A stretch of DNA of 64,000 bases, taken from Prolixibacteraceae bacterium UBA6029. Its GTDB lineage: Bacteria; Bacteroidota; Bacteroidia; Bacteroidales; Prolixibacteraceae. Positions 45,147-53,274 of this stretch are shown here, piece by piece; positions within the stretch are counted from its first letter, which is position 1, and each line of letters opens with the position of its first letter. Where the stretch lies: NCBI GenBank assembly GCA_002429385.1, contig DIZL01000072.1:1-64000 (forward strand). Reading direction: 5' to 3'. Position numbers and translations under genes: made by a program. The notes beneath the pieces are model-generated. The model had not been told where the DNA came from. It ran no database searches and saw nothing but the letters and a program-made list of their open reading frames with translations.

Positions 45147-45929
45147 ATGACCAACCATACAATTAGTGCAAATACTTTATTCCACTTTACAAAGTCAATA
45201 GATAATTTGAGAAATATATTGACTCATACTTTTAGTCCTAGATATTGTTTGGAACATATCGATAATATATCAAAAGAAGCTATAGATTTGGCAATTCCTA
45301 TGGTTTGTTTTTGTGATATTCCATTATCTCAAATTAAAGACCATGTTAATACATATGGAGAATACGCGATAGGATTAAGTAAAGAGTGGGCAATGTCAAA
45401 TGGAATTTCTCCGGTTTTTTATCTTCATTATGGCTCTTTAACTAACGAAATGATTAATAAATTATTTAAAGCTTCTTACAATCTTGACAAGGTAAATTCT
45501 AACATAAAAAATGAACTCACTGCATCAAACTCGATGAATTATTTTCAGTTTCTATTTTTTTGTAAAAGTTATAATGGTAGGATGTGGAGAAATGGAATAC
45601 TTGAACAGAATAAGACTTTTTATGATGAGAGAGAATGGCGATTTATCCCAAATCTAGCAGAATTAGACTCTTTAGGAGCTAATATGGTAATTAGTAAAGA
45701 TATCCATGAAAATGTGCAATTGAGAAATAGATACAACCGAGATATTGAAAATATAAAGATAAAATTTTCGCCAAAGGATATTAAATATATTATAATAGAA
45801 AAGGAGCAGGAAAGACTTAAAATGATTAGAATAATTGAACAAATTAAAGGGAGTGATTATTCAATGGATGATTTAAAAGAGCTAAACTCAAAGATTATTA
45901 GTGTTGAGCAGATTAGAGAGGATTTTTAA
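45147..45929 (+). CDS. AbiGi-like abortive infection protein
   Basis: This 260-residue protein resembles the AbiGi (putative antitoxin) family of abortive phage infection systems. The recognisable core is LFHFTKSIDNLRNIL near the start, followed by IPMVCFCDIPLSQIKDHVNTYG, where a serine/cysteine cluster is conserved, and GIGLSKEWA-like YAIGLSKEWAMSNG. A second conserved segment is FYDEREWRFIP. Its usual partner AbiGii, a nucleotidyltransferase, is missing; instead it lies between a DUF4062 gene and an unknown gene. Start codon ATG, 80 bases after the DUF4062 stop. Confidence 0.75.
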   Translation: MTNHTISANTLFHFTKSIDNLRNILTHTFSPRYCLEHIDNISKEAIDLAIPMVCFCDIPLSQIKDHVNTYGEYAIGLSKEWAMSNGISPVFYLHYGSLTNEMINKLFKASYNLDKVNSNIKNELTASNSMNYFQFLFFCKSYNGRMWRNGILEQNKTFYDEREWRFIPNLAELDSLGANMVISKDIHENVQLRNRYNRDIENIKIKFSPKDIKYIIIEKEQERLKMIRIIEQIKGSDYSMDDLKELNSKIISVEQIREDF

Positions 45930-45979
45930 GAAATGAGAATTATAAAAAGGTGTTATAAATTAATATAGGATAAATATGA

Positions 45980-46675
45980 TTGTTAAGTAATCCAATTAAA
46001 AATCTTGAACAAGTGGAAATCACTCGCACAATAGAAATATATTTATCTGATGTTATAACAGATGAATTTCATCGTTACAAATCTTGGGATAATTGTTTTC
46101 AAGCATTTAATATATCTAGTAAAAGTGAAAATCATGCTTTGGAATTGGCTTTTTATTTAGCAAGTTGGGGTATGTACAGAGGTTCAAGTGGCTTGCTACA
46201 AAAGAATCATTTAATACACAATGACGCAGTTAGCATTTTATTTTCTAAAGAAAGTCAAAAATTGAAATGCGACAAAAACAATGAGGTTACCAAAGATAAC
46301 ATAGATGAAATATTGGCAGTCAAAAGCGAACTGGCAACTTATTATAGTAGTCACTATTTCAGCAAGGGAGGAGATGATTATAAACCAATTTCGCCAACAG
46401 ACACACTTTTGAGTAAAATTATGCTTGGCACTTTAGGATGTGTTCCAGCATATGACAGATATTTCATTGATGGATTAAAAGAAATGAAAATGACACATAC
46501 CAAATTCAATGCTTCATCTTTAGCTGAATTATTTGATTTCATAGACAAGAATAGATTTGAAATTGAGAATGCGCAACAATTAATAAAGAACAAGACCAAA
46601 AATCATTATCCAATAATGAAAATACTGGATATGTTTTTTTGGCAAATTGGATATGACAAAGACGTAAAAGTTTAA
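45980..46675 (+). CDS. Conserved-looking protein of unknown function in the defence cluster
   Basis: This 231-residue, probably helical cytoplasmic protein has a striking segment LAFYLASWGMYRGSSGLLQKNH (about residues 53-74) and a later LGCVPAYDRYFIDGLK. I do not recognise the family. The first in-frame start is a TTG at 45980; an ATG three codons earlier in another frame stops at once, so the start is uncertain. It follows the AbiGi-like gene by 50 bases and shares its low GC content. Confidence 0.7.
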   Translation: MLSNPIKNLEQVEITRTIEIYLSDVITDEFHRYKSWDNCFQAFNISSKSENHALELAFYLASWGMYRGSSGLLQKNHLIHNDAVSILFSKESQKLKCDKNNEVTKDNIDEILAVKSELATYYSSHYFSKGGDDYKPISPTDTLLSKIMLGTLGCVPAYDRYFIDGLKEMKMTHTKFNASSLAELFDFIDKNRFEIENAQQLIKNKTKNHYPIMKILDMFFWQIGYDKDVKV

Positions 46676-46724
46676 AATCACTGTTTATTGCGGTTTGTGG
46701 TTTTAAACAAAAAAAAGGAGTTTC

Positions 46725-46856
46725 CGTGCTGGTGCAGATTTGTAATCTGCACCTTATAGAATGGGATTTGTAATCCCGGCAAGAAACAGATAAAAATGTT
46801 GGAACAGGATTAAAGGATTACAGGATGGGCAGGATTAAAAAAAGCACAGGGTTGAA
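46725..46856. repeat. Dispersed repeat R, copy 1
   Basis: The repeat begins GTGCTGGTGCAGATT, has arms GGTGCAGATT and AATCTGCACC around a 3-base loop, then a conserved body with GGGATTTGTAATC, GGCAAGAAACAGAT and AATGTTGGAACAGGATT. About 105 bases are identical to copy 2 except one. Confidence 0.85.
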
Positions 46857-46948
46857 CTGGATATAAGAAATATTGCCCGTCATGTGCCTCTGCTGGTAGC
46901 TTCAGAAGTTAGCTGCTATTATAAACATACGCTTCAAAAAAAAAGAAA

Positions 46949-47128
46949 ATGATAAAGAAACCTAATCTTGCATTAACAGTTGTGCTAATCATTATAATAG
47001 AGGGATTGGCAATATATCTGAATATGGTGGCGCACCCCCAAGCTCAACCAGGATTAACTATATTCATAGTCTTATTGTTGGCATTGATTTTCGGTAGTTA
47101 TATGAGATATCGTTCCAGAATAAAATAA
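46949..47128 (+). CDS. Small membrane protein, 59 residues
   Basis: An ATG-started frame encodes 59 residues: a short basic head MIKKPN, a first hydrophobic helix (ALTVVLIIIIEGLAIYLN), a loop with HPQAQPG, a second helix (TIFIVLLLALIFGSY) and a basic tail MRYRSRIK. The charge distribution suits a two-helix inner-membrane hairpin with both ends in the cytoplasm. It lies just after repeat R copy 1 and before a toxin-antitoxin pair. Family unknown. Confidence 0.6.
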   Translation: MIKKPNLALTVVLIIIIEGLAIYLNMVAHPQAQPGLTIFIVLLLALIFGSYMRYRSRIK

Positions 47129-47204
47129 TCCACTCCAACGGGAACTGTTGGTATTATTTGCTTGCGAAACCGGTTTCGGCGATGTAAACGGTAGATATGG
47201 CGTT

Positions 47205-47540
47205 TTATAACAAACCTTCTTCTTTGAGGATTGAATTTATTTCTTTTTTGGATATGGAGGCTTGTTCGCTTTTATCGTAAATGGTTATCAGCGTGACGTT
47301 TTTTTGATTTTCAGAAATCAGAACTTCAAAACTAATAATACGAAAACCGCCGCTCTTTCCCTTGTTTTTCGATTTTACGGATAGCCTGTATTTGTATATG
47401 CCATTGCCCATATCTGCTCCGGTAATTTGCGGCAATGTTTCGAGGAAGTGTTTTAGATCGGCATCAATGGACAGGAATTTCTTTTTGTACCGCTTGAATT
47501 TTATTTCGAATATGTGGGTATAAAATATAGAAATATTCAT
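47205..47540 (-). CDS. RelE/ParE-superfamily toxin
   Basis: This 111-residue basic protein has the RelE-like order of elements: KFKRYKKKFLSIDADLKHFLETL helices, then GIYKYRLSVKSKNKGKSGGFRIISF, where the arginine and the strand GGFRII mark the catalytic face, and LITIYDKSEQASISKKEI. These toxins usually cut mRNA on the ribosome. Its start overlaps the stop of the preceding small antitoxin gene by four bases. Confidence 0.85.
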   Translation of the reverse strand: MNISIFYTHIFEIKFKRYKKKFLSIDADLKHFLETLPQITGADMGNGIYKYRLSVKSKNKGKSGGFRIISFEVLISENQKNVTLITIYDKSEQASISKKEINSILKEEGLL

Positions 47541-47725
47541 TCAAAAAGCTCATTGATTGGTTTAACCTTACCTCGTTTCATCTCATGGATTCCTCTTTTT
47601 ACTTCGGTGTAGGTCGTTGATTTTTGAATCTGTACGTCTCCATCGTTGACCAGGTCTTTAATAAGGCTTAAAAGCTGTTTTGCCTTGTCCGACTGTGTAT
47701 TAACTTTCAGTGTAATGATTTCCAT
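47537..47725 (-). CDS. Antitoxin of the RelE-like pair
   Basis: This 62-residue protein (start MEIITLKVNTQSDKAKQLLS) precedes and overlaps the toxin by four bases, the usual antitoxin-first order. The C-terminal half (EVKRGIHEMKRGKVKPINELFE) would wrap the toxin. Family not recognised beyond its size and position. Confidence 0.75.
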   Translation of the reverse strand: MEIITLKVNTQSDKAKQLLSLIKDLVNDGDVQIQKSTTYTEVKRGIHEMKRGKVKPINELFE

Positions 47726-47746
47726 TTTGTTACATTTTTGTTGTTA

Positions 47747-47754
47747 CAAAGTTA
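47747..47754 (-). promoter_or_regulatory. -7 element (TAACTTTG) of the RelE-like pair
   Basis: TAACTTTG on the minus strand lies 22 bases before the antitoxin ATG. TTGTTACA and TGTTACATTT words next to it could be operator half-sites. Confidence 0.55.
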
Positions 47755-48096
47755 ATGCTTTTTTAGCACAATGCTTTTTCCGCTGTATTATTTTCAACCG
47801 GATGGAGTTTAAGGAAATGTAGGTTTATGGTGAGAGAATCAGGGACAAAAAGTGAAATTGTTATAGCGGATGAGAAATTGTCCCACAAGGGAGGATATAT
47901 TACGGAGAAATAAACAAGGGAAGGGCGATAGACCTTTTTTGTTGATCACTAATTTTAATGTAGTATAATCTAATTATTGTAATAAACGGCATAACTTAAC
48001 CGCTTACAAAAAATTAATCCAGCCTTTCAAGAGAATCTTTTGCGCCAATGCGATTAGCTGGTTGATGATTTATTGATCCATTGTAATAAATAATAG

Positions 48097-48104
48097 TAAA
48101 TTTG
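48097..48104 (+). promoter_or_regulatory. -7 element (TAAATTTG) of the histidine kinase gene
   Basis: TAAATTTG with TTG 21 bases upstream (48073-48075) lies 36 bases before the kinase ATG. Confidence 0.55.
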
Positions 48105-48139
48105 GATCTGAAATGTAGAAGAAAATATTGTAAAGAGTC

Positions 48140-49684
48140 ATGTCGTTACTGGAACAAATTAAAAGTAAAGCGAAGAATATCATTCTTAAAAATAAGGATT
48201 TACGAGAAAGTAAAGAACGTCTCCAACTTATTATTGATTTAGCAGATGAGGGGGTTGTTGTAGCCCAGGGTTTGAATTTAGTTTTAGTAAATCCCAAAGT
48301 ATGTGAAATCAGTGGCAGAAGTATGGATGAACTTATTAAAACACCTTTCCTGGATTTAATACATCCTGATGATCGTGAACTAACCTTAAATAATTTCAAA
48401 AAAAGGTTGAATGGCGAAGCACTTGAAGCCAAATATGAAATACGAATTTTAAACTGCGATAATACCATTCGCTGGGTTGAATTACATGGCATCAAGATAG
48501 ATTGGCAGGGCAAACCAGCAACATTAAATTTTCTTAAAGATATTACCGAAGCTAAGGCTACTGAAACAGCATTGAAGGAGAGCGAGGCTAAATTTCGCCA
48601 TATGGCCGAGTACTCAAGCGATGTAATATGGCACGTGGATTCAAATTTAATTTGCAATTACATAAGTTTAGCTGATGAAAAAATGCGCGGATATACTCAA
48701 GAAGAGGTACTGGGTGTGCACCTTTTTAGTATACTCAAACCCGGCACGTATGACCATCTTATCGCTAATTTACAAAAACGCTTAGCCGACGAAAAGGATG
48801 GTATAAAAACTGCAATTGCTCCCAGTTATGAATTAGAAGAGAAATGTAAGGATGGTAGCTGGGTTTGGGTTGAGTCCACAGCGACACCCCATCACGATGA
48901 GAACGGTAAATTTATAGGTTTAAATGGAGTGACACGTGACATATCGAAGAGAAAAAAGGTGGAAGCGGAAGTTGAATTAAAGACCAAACAGTTAATCGCA
49001 GCCAACGCTGATAAAGACCGCTTTGTAACTATTTTAGCACACGACTTAAGAAGTCCATTCCAATCCCTACTTGGGCTTTTAGGAATATTAAATGAGAATA
49101 TTGAATCATATACAACTAAGGAGATAGCTGAATTTATCAGAACGCTCTATGAGTCTGCGAATAACACCAATAATTTTTTGGAAGATTTGTTAAAATGGGC
49201 ACAGTCACAAAAAATGCCTTTTCAGTCTTGTGAGATTCCTTTTAAAGATATTTGGTCAGATGTTATAATGGCGATTGAGGGAAGTGCAAACAATAAAGGC
49301 ATTTCGATAAGCAATGACATACCGCTTGATCTAGAGCTTTATGCCGATGCCAATATGCTAAAGGCTGTTTTACGCAATCTTATTTCTAATGCCATTAAAT
49401 TCACACACCTAGGAGGTAGTATAAAGCTATCTTGTTTTGAAACCGAAGAAGGAATAAATATTTCTGTAACGGATACTGGAGTTGGAATGTCTCAGAATTT
49501 TTCATCGAAATTATTTGATAATACAAATAACTATACCAAAAAAGGAACATTAAATGAAACGGGGTCAGGATTTGGGTTGGTACTTTGTAATGAGTTTTTA
49601 AAAAAACATAATGGTAGAATTTGGGTTGAAAGCGAAGAAGGTAAAGGAAGCTCCTTTCATTTTACTCTTCCAAATACCAAATAA
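48140..49684 (+). CDS. Soluble PAS-PAS sensor histidine kinase
   Basis: This 514-residue protein has no membrane segment. It contains a first PAS domain (about residues 20-140, ending in FLKDITEAKATETALKESEAKF), a second PAS with PAC motif (about 145-280, WVWVESTATPHHDENGKFIGLNGVTRDIS), a HisKA dimerisation helix with phosphorylatable His301 in LAHDLRSPFQSLLG, and a C-terminal HATPase domain with N box NLISNAIKF, G1 DTGVGM and G2 GSGFGLVL. No response regulator is next to it. It may be cargo of the accessory region. Confidence 0.93.
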   Translation: MSLLEQIKSKAKNIILKNKDLRESKERLQLIIDLADEGVVVAQGLNLVLVNPKVCEISGRSMDELIKTPFLDLIHPDDRELTLNNFKKRLNGEALEAKYEIRILNCDNTIRWVELHGIKIDWQGKPATLNFLKDITEAKATETALKESEAKFRHMAEYSSDVIWHVDSNLICNYISLADEKMRGYTQEEVLGVHLFSILKPGTYDHLIANLQKRLADEKDGIKTAIAPSYELEEKCKDGSWVWVESTATPHHDENGKFIGLNGVTRDISKRKKVEAEVELKTKQLIAANADKDRFVTILAHDLRSPFQSLLGLLGILNENIESYTTKEIAEFIRTLYESANNTNNFLEDLLKWAQSQKMPFQSCEIPFKDIWSDVIMAIEGSANNKGISISNDIPLDLELYADANMLKAVLRNLISNAIKFTHLGGSIKLSCFETEEGINISVTDTGVGMSQNFSSKLFDNTNNYTKKGTLNETGSGFGLVLCNEFLKKHNGRIWVESEEGKGSSFHFTLPNTK

Positions 49685-50023
49685 GGATAATGACATTCAT
49701 AAACCACTGTCAAAACGACAAATAATGGGACGAAAATCCATATTATTTCACCAGACAGTAGAAATTCCCAATTAATACAGGCAAGAATTTATACATTAAG
49801 GGGAGTTTCCTCCACTTATTCTTAGGTATTACGCATAACATATATACTTATTGATTATTGTTCTATATGGAGTAGTTTAGTAAACTATAAAAAATCAATC
49901 ACACCATTCATTTAGCTGCGGGACTTTATCAACTATTTAAGTAATCTCAATTATGACACTTGTGAAAAGCTTAAACAAAATGTTAATCTCCAAAATGTTG
50001 ACTTCAATGCCCAGGCATACCCA
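49685..50023. other. Spacer after the kinase gene, nothing recognised
   Basis: Apart from the repeat copy that follows, this AT-rich stretch shows no credible frame, RNA or hairpin. Confidence 0.5.
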
Positions 50024-50170
50024 GTGCTGGTGCAGATTTGTAATCTGCACCTTATAGAATGGGATTTGTAATCACGGCAAGAAACAGATAAAAATGTTGG
50101 AACAGGATTAAAGGATTACAGGATTAAATGATTACTGGATGGACAGGATTAAAAATGCACAGGGTTGAAC
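50024..50170. repeat. Dispersed repeat R, copy 2
   Basis: Nearly identical to copy 1 over about 105 bases, including the GGTGCAGATT/AATCTGCACC hairpin; after that an extra 14 bases (TTAAATGATTACTG-like) separate the tail GGACAGGATTAAAAA. The 270 bases up to 50442 hold no recognised gene. Confidence 0.85.
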
Positions 50171-50442
50171 TGTTCGTGTAAATCAAGTAATCGGGTAATC
50201 GTGTTCGAGATTGCTTTATCGCCAGGGATTTATTATCTTTATTTATTGCGTGTAAGGTTATCTGATTTGCTGACCGGGAATAGCAAGCAATACGAATATA
50301 ACAGAGGGATATTATTGATTTTTAAATCATTAGAAAACTAATGAAATGGAAGAGGAGATGAGGATGGCGGCAGAGCCGAGCGCATAAAAACAATTAAAAA
50401 AGAGAGAAGTACACAATTAAACCACATAAAAGGAAGACCTCG

Positions 50443-51117
50443 ATGCAACAAAAAACGTTTAACTTTTACTGCGACGAAAGCACTCATCTCGAAAATGATG
50501 GGTTTCCGTTTATGTTTATTGCCTATGTCAGCTCTGCATGGAACCAGATAAAACTGCATTCAGAGAACATTTTTCATCTTCGGGAGAAACATCATTTCAA
50601 AGGCGAAATTAAGTGGTCAAAGCTTTCAGAATCAAACTATCTATTCTATTCCGAATTAATTGATTATTTCTTTGCCACTGACCTCAATTTCAGGGCAGTT
50701 ATTGTGAATAAATCAAAAATTGATAACGAGAAATTGGGATTTACCTATGACGATTTTTATTATCGGATGTACTACCAGTTACTTCATCACAAGATTGATA
50801 TGGAGCATACCTACAATATTTATCTGGATATAAAAGATACATGTAGTTCCAGAAAGATCAAAAAACTAAGAGAAATCTTGAACATCCAATACGGCAACAT
50901 ACGCAACTTACAGTTTATTCATTCGCACGAAAGCACGCTTTTACAATTAGCTGATGTAATTATGGGTGCACTTAATTATAATTTGCGGGGAGAGAAGAAA
51001 GTAATTGCAAAATTGAAGCTCATTGAAAAAATCAAAAGACATTCCAATAGATCATTGGATTGTTCCACTCCGAAATGCTCTGAGAAGTTCAACCTTTTTT
51101 TTATAGAATTAAAATAA
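50443..51117 (+). CDS. DUF3800 domain protein, RNase H-like fold
   Basis: This 224-residue protein starts NFYCDESTH, where the DES acidic motif marks the DUF3800 RNase H-like fold, followed by a long central region with IYLDIKDTCSSRKIKKLREIL and the final LLQLADVIMGALNYNL, another hallmark. DUF3800 proteins are predicted nucleases or integrase-like enzymes found near defence and toxin-antitoxin loci. It is followed after 5 bases by a PBECR-like nuclease gene, so the two form an operon. Confidence 0.85.
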   Translation: MQQKTFNFYCDESTHLENDGFPFMFIAYVSSAWNQIKLHSENIFHLREKHHFKGEIKWSKLSESNYLFYSELIDYFFATDLNFRAVIVNKSKIDNEKLGFTYDDFYYRMYYQLLHHKIDMEHTYNIYLDIKDTCSSRKIKKLREILNIQYGNIRNLQFIHSHESTLLQLADVIMGALNYNLRGEKKVIAKLKLIEKIKRHSNRSLDCSTPKCSEKFNLFFIELK

Positions 51118-51122
51118 GCAAT

Positions 51123-51653
51123 ATGCCCTTTAATCTTCTTAAAAGATACCCCGAGCTCCTTGAAATTGGACATCTTACTGAACCAGATCGGAACAAATCG
51201 CTCAGGGCAGTTTTTAAACGCGACATCGAAGATAATACTGATCTGAAATTTCGAACCAAGGTCATAAGGCCAATTAAAAGTGAAGAACCTGCCATGCAAC
51301 TTTTATTTCGGCATCTGACAACTGAGGAGATTGAAGAAACAGATGAAAATGGTAAATTATATAAAAGGCGTCTATTTGAAATCCATCGTTCACAAAGGAT
51401 ACATTGGATAAAATTTCATATTGAAGAGAATCTTAAAGAAGCAATTACTGTATTTAGTACTGAAGAGCGAGTAAATAACAGAAACGCCTTTCGGACCTAT
51501 ATTTACGATCGTAAACAGAAATATGTGATTGTGATGGAACCCCAACGAAGTGGAAAAGATTACTATTTACTTTCAGCCTATTATTTGAATCGATCCTATG
51601 GTGAAAAGATGTTACAGAAGAAAATAAAGAACAAATTATCCTATCTGTTATAA
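51123..51653 (+). CDS. PBECR-like (Barnase/EndoU/ColicinE5-RelE fold) nuclease
   Basis: This 176-residue protein has the signature order of phage-type Barnase-EndoU-ColicinE5/D-RelE nucleases: FEIHRSQRIHWIKFHIEEN (histidine and arginines near residue 82-92), a central strand with AITVFSTEER, and the C-terminal RTYIYDRKQKYVIVMEP followed by YYLLSAYYLNR. Such domains cut RNA and occur in phage-encoded and toxin proteins. Together with the upstream DUF3800 gene it may be a two-gene toxin or defence unit. Confidence 0.75.
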   Translation: MPFNLLKRYPELLEIGHLTEPDRNKSLRAVFKRDIEDNTDLKFRTKVIRPIKSEEPAMQLLFRHLTTEEIEETDENGKLYKRRLFEIHRSQRIHWIKFHIEENLKEAITVFSTEERVNNRNAFRTYIYDRKQKYVIVMEPQRSGKDYYLLSAYYLNRSYGEKMLQKKIKNKLSYLL

Positions 51654-51821
51654 AACCGCAGAGGACGGTACATATCAAGATGTATCGTCCTCCGAAACTC
51701 CTTCTTCCTAATTAAGGAAAGATGAGCAATACAAAACTAGATCATTTTATTGACATGACAACATACAACAAACCTGCTACAAAACATTTAACACAAATAT
51801 CATTTCAAGTTGAACCAGCTT

Positions 51822-51933
51822 TGGTGCATATATGCCCCGAGTACTCGGGGCACCTTTTAGCATGGGATTTGTAATCGTGACAAGAAACAGATTAAAATGT
51901 CGGAACAGGATGAAATGATTACGGGATGGAAAA
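51822..51933. repeat. Dispersed repeat R, copy 3 (stem replaced)
   Basis: The body (GGGATTTGTAATCGTGACAAG, shortened here) matches the other copies, but the 5' hairpin is now the perfect palindrome TGCCCCGAGTACTCGGGGCA (51833-51852) in place of GGTGCAGATT/AATCTGCACC. Confidence 0.8.
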
Positions 51934-51934
51934 T

Positions 51935-52033
51935 GTCTGAACTGTGATTAAGCTGATTAAATGATTGACTATGATTATCTTTAGTTAAGAAATCAGCGGA
52001 ATCAGGTAAATCAGGTGTAATCAAAGTTCAGAC
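51935..52033. repeat. Repeat S, copy 1
   Basis: Arms GTCTGAACT (51935-51943) and AGTTCAGAC (52025-52033) enclose a body that is about 90% identical to that of S copy 2 (GTGATTAAGCTGATTAAATG and TGACTATGATTATC). Confidence 0.75.
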
Positions 52034-52048
52034 TATTTTTTAACATCG

Positions 52049-52133
52049 CTGGTGCATATTTGCAATCTGCACCTTTCAAAATGGGATTTATAATCGTGGT
52101 AAGAAACAGATAAAAATGTTGGAACTCCCGAGG
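52049..52133. repeat. Dispersed repeat R, copy 4
   Basis: GGTGCATATTTGCAATCTGCACC-like hairpin (imperfect) followed by the conserved GGGATTTATAATC and AAGAAACAGATAAAAATG body. It runs into repeat S copy 2. Confidence 0.75.
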
Positions 52134-52263
52134 TATCGGGACAAGTTGTGATTAAGCAGATTAAATGATTGACTATGATTATCTTTGGTTAATAAATCAG
52201 TGGAATCTGGTAAATCAGGTTGAATCAAAACTTGTCCCGATACCTCGGGTGTTCAGACTATTT
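52123..52263. repeat. Repeat S, copy 2, with extended arms
   Basis: The body matches S copy 1, but both arms carry an added 20-base block: AACTCCCGAGGTATCGGGA-CAAGTT (52123-52147) pairs with its complement at 52229-52253 at 24 of 25 positions. Confidence 0.75.
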
Positions 52264-52267
52264 TTTA

Positions 52268-52341
52268 ATCAGCGGAACCAGTCAGTGCAGGATCTTGAAA
52301 GGATTCTGGAAGCGGTAAAAGGCAAAGTAACAAAAGAATAA
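52268..52341 (+). pseudogene. Possible 3' remnant of a truncated gene
   Basis: A frame ending in TAA at 52339-52341 reads NQSVQDLERILEAVKGKV-TKE, which looks like the amphipathic C-terminus of a real protein. It begins abruptly at the edge of repeat S copy 2 and is followed four bases later by the ORF6N gene. It could be chance. Confidence 0.3.
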
Positions 52342-52345
52342 TTTT

Positions 52346-52924
52346 ATGGACCTATCACTGATCCAAAGCAAAATTTATGAAATCCGGGGCCAGCGTGTAA
52401 TGCTGGACTTTGACCTGGCAGAAATGTACCTGGTTGAAACAAGAGCATTAAAACAAGCAGTAAGACGAAACAATACTCGTTTCCCTGAAGATTTCATGTT
52501 TGAACTTACTAAACACGAGCTTACTTTTTTAAGATCACAAATTGTGATCTCCCCGTCACTATCAACCGGTTATACACCATTTGCCTTTACTGAGCAGGGT
52601 GTTGCAATGCTCTCAAGTGTATTGCGAAGCGAAAAGGCCATTGAGATAAATATCAGTATAATGAGGGCCTTTGTAAAAGTTAGAAGCTATCTTATTGCTC
52701 AATCATCTGTTTCAGCAGAAATAAAGGAACTCTGGCAGCATGTGAAAGCTTTGGAGGGACAGAGCGAGGAAAACTTGAAGGCTTTAAATGATATGGGAGA
52801 AGAAAATCAGGAAACTTTCGATGAAATTTATTTGGCACTATCAGAGCTGGCCAATAAGCATAAAAACATTTCATCGCCCAACCAATCCCGGAAGCCAATC
52901 GGCTTTGTAAAACCCAAAGAATAA
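52346..52924 (+). CDS. ORF6N domain protein (KilA-N-related)
   Basis: This 192-residue protein has an ORF6N DNA-binding domain in its first 115 residues: IRGQRVMLDFDLAEMYLVETRALKQAVRRN, RFPEDFMFELT and FTEQGVAMLSSVLRSEKAIEIN. The rest is a coiled-coil tail with HVKALEGQSEENLKALND. ORF6N proteins come from phages and are widespread as chromosomal passengers; their targets are unknown. It lies between copies of repeat R. Confidence 0.92.
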   Translation: MDLSLIQSKIYEIRGQRVMLDFDLAEMYLVETRALKQAVRRNNTRFPEDFMFELTKHELTFLRSQIVISPSLSTGYTPFAFTEQGVAMLSSVLRSEKAIEINISIMRAFVKVRSYLIAQSSVSAEIKELWQHVKALEGQSEENLKALNDMGEENQETFDEIYLALSELANKHKNISSPNQSRKPIGFVKPKE

Positions 52925-52935
52925 ACCACATCACC

Positions 52936-53004
52936 ATGGAAAGAGAAGAAATTGAATATATCACTGCGTTAATTGATATTAAAGGTTACGAACACACTCT
53001 CTAA
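52936..53004 (+). pseudogene. Short frame, possible 5' remnant
   Basis: A 22-codon ATG frame (MEREEIEYITALIDI...) begins 11 bases after the ORF6N stop and ends just before repeat R copy 5. It may be the start of a gene truncated by the repeat; it is too short to be certain. Confidence 0.25.
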
Positions 53005-53013
53005 ACCCGGCTC

Positions 53014-53130
53014 TTGCGCAGATTTGCCCCGAGTACTGGGGCACCTTTTAGCATGGGATTTGTAATCGCGGCAAGAAACAGGTTAAAATGTCGGAACAGG
53101 ATAGAGTGATTACAGGATAGAGAGGATTAA
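53014..53130. repeat. Dispersed repeat R, copy 5
   Basis: The stem is TGCCCC/GGGGCA around GAGTACT (53025-53043), one C shorter than copy 3, followed by the conserved body GGGATTTGTAATCGCGGCAA. Confidence 0.8.
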
Positions 53131-53274
53131 AAAACGTATCTGGGAAAAACTATACAATTCCATTTTTAATTAGGACGAATTCGCCCAAATTAGAATTCAA
53201 GCAGGTTTGAACAGTTTTAAAATTAGTATTAAAGAATTCGTTGAAAAAACAAATCAGGCACATTCTATGCACAA

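Larger units (their letters stand above)
47726..48139. other. Spacer with two divergent promoters
   Basis: This 414-base spacer holds only promoter elements for the toxin-antitoxin pair and the kinase. No other gene or repeat is recognised. Confidence 0.6.

Noticed and set aside
50344..50388. 13-codon frame rich in Glu and Ala before the DUF3800 gene
   Set aside because: Too short and without any supporting context; probably chance.
46725..53130. Repeat R copies as a CRISPR array
   Set aside because: Copies are about 100 bases long, irregularly spaced by hundreds to thousands of bases, and no cas gene is present.
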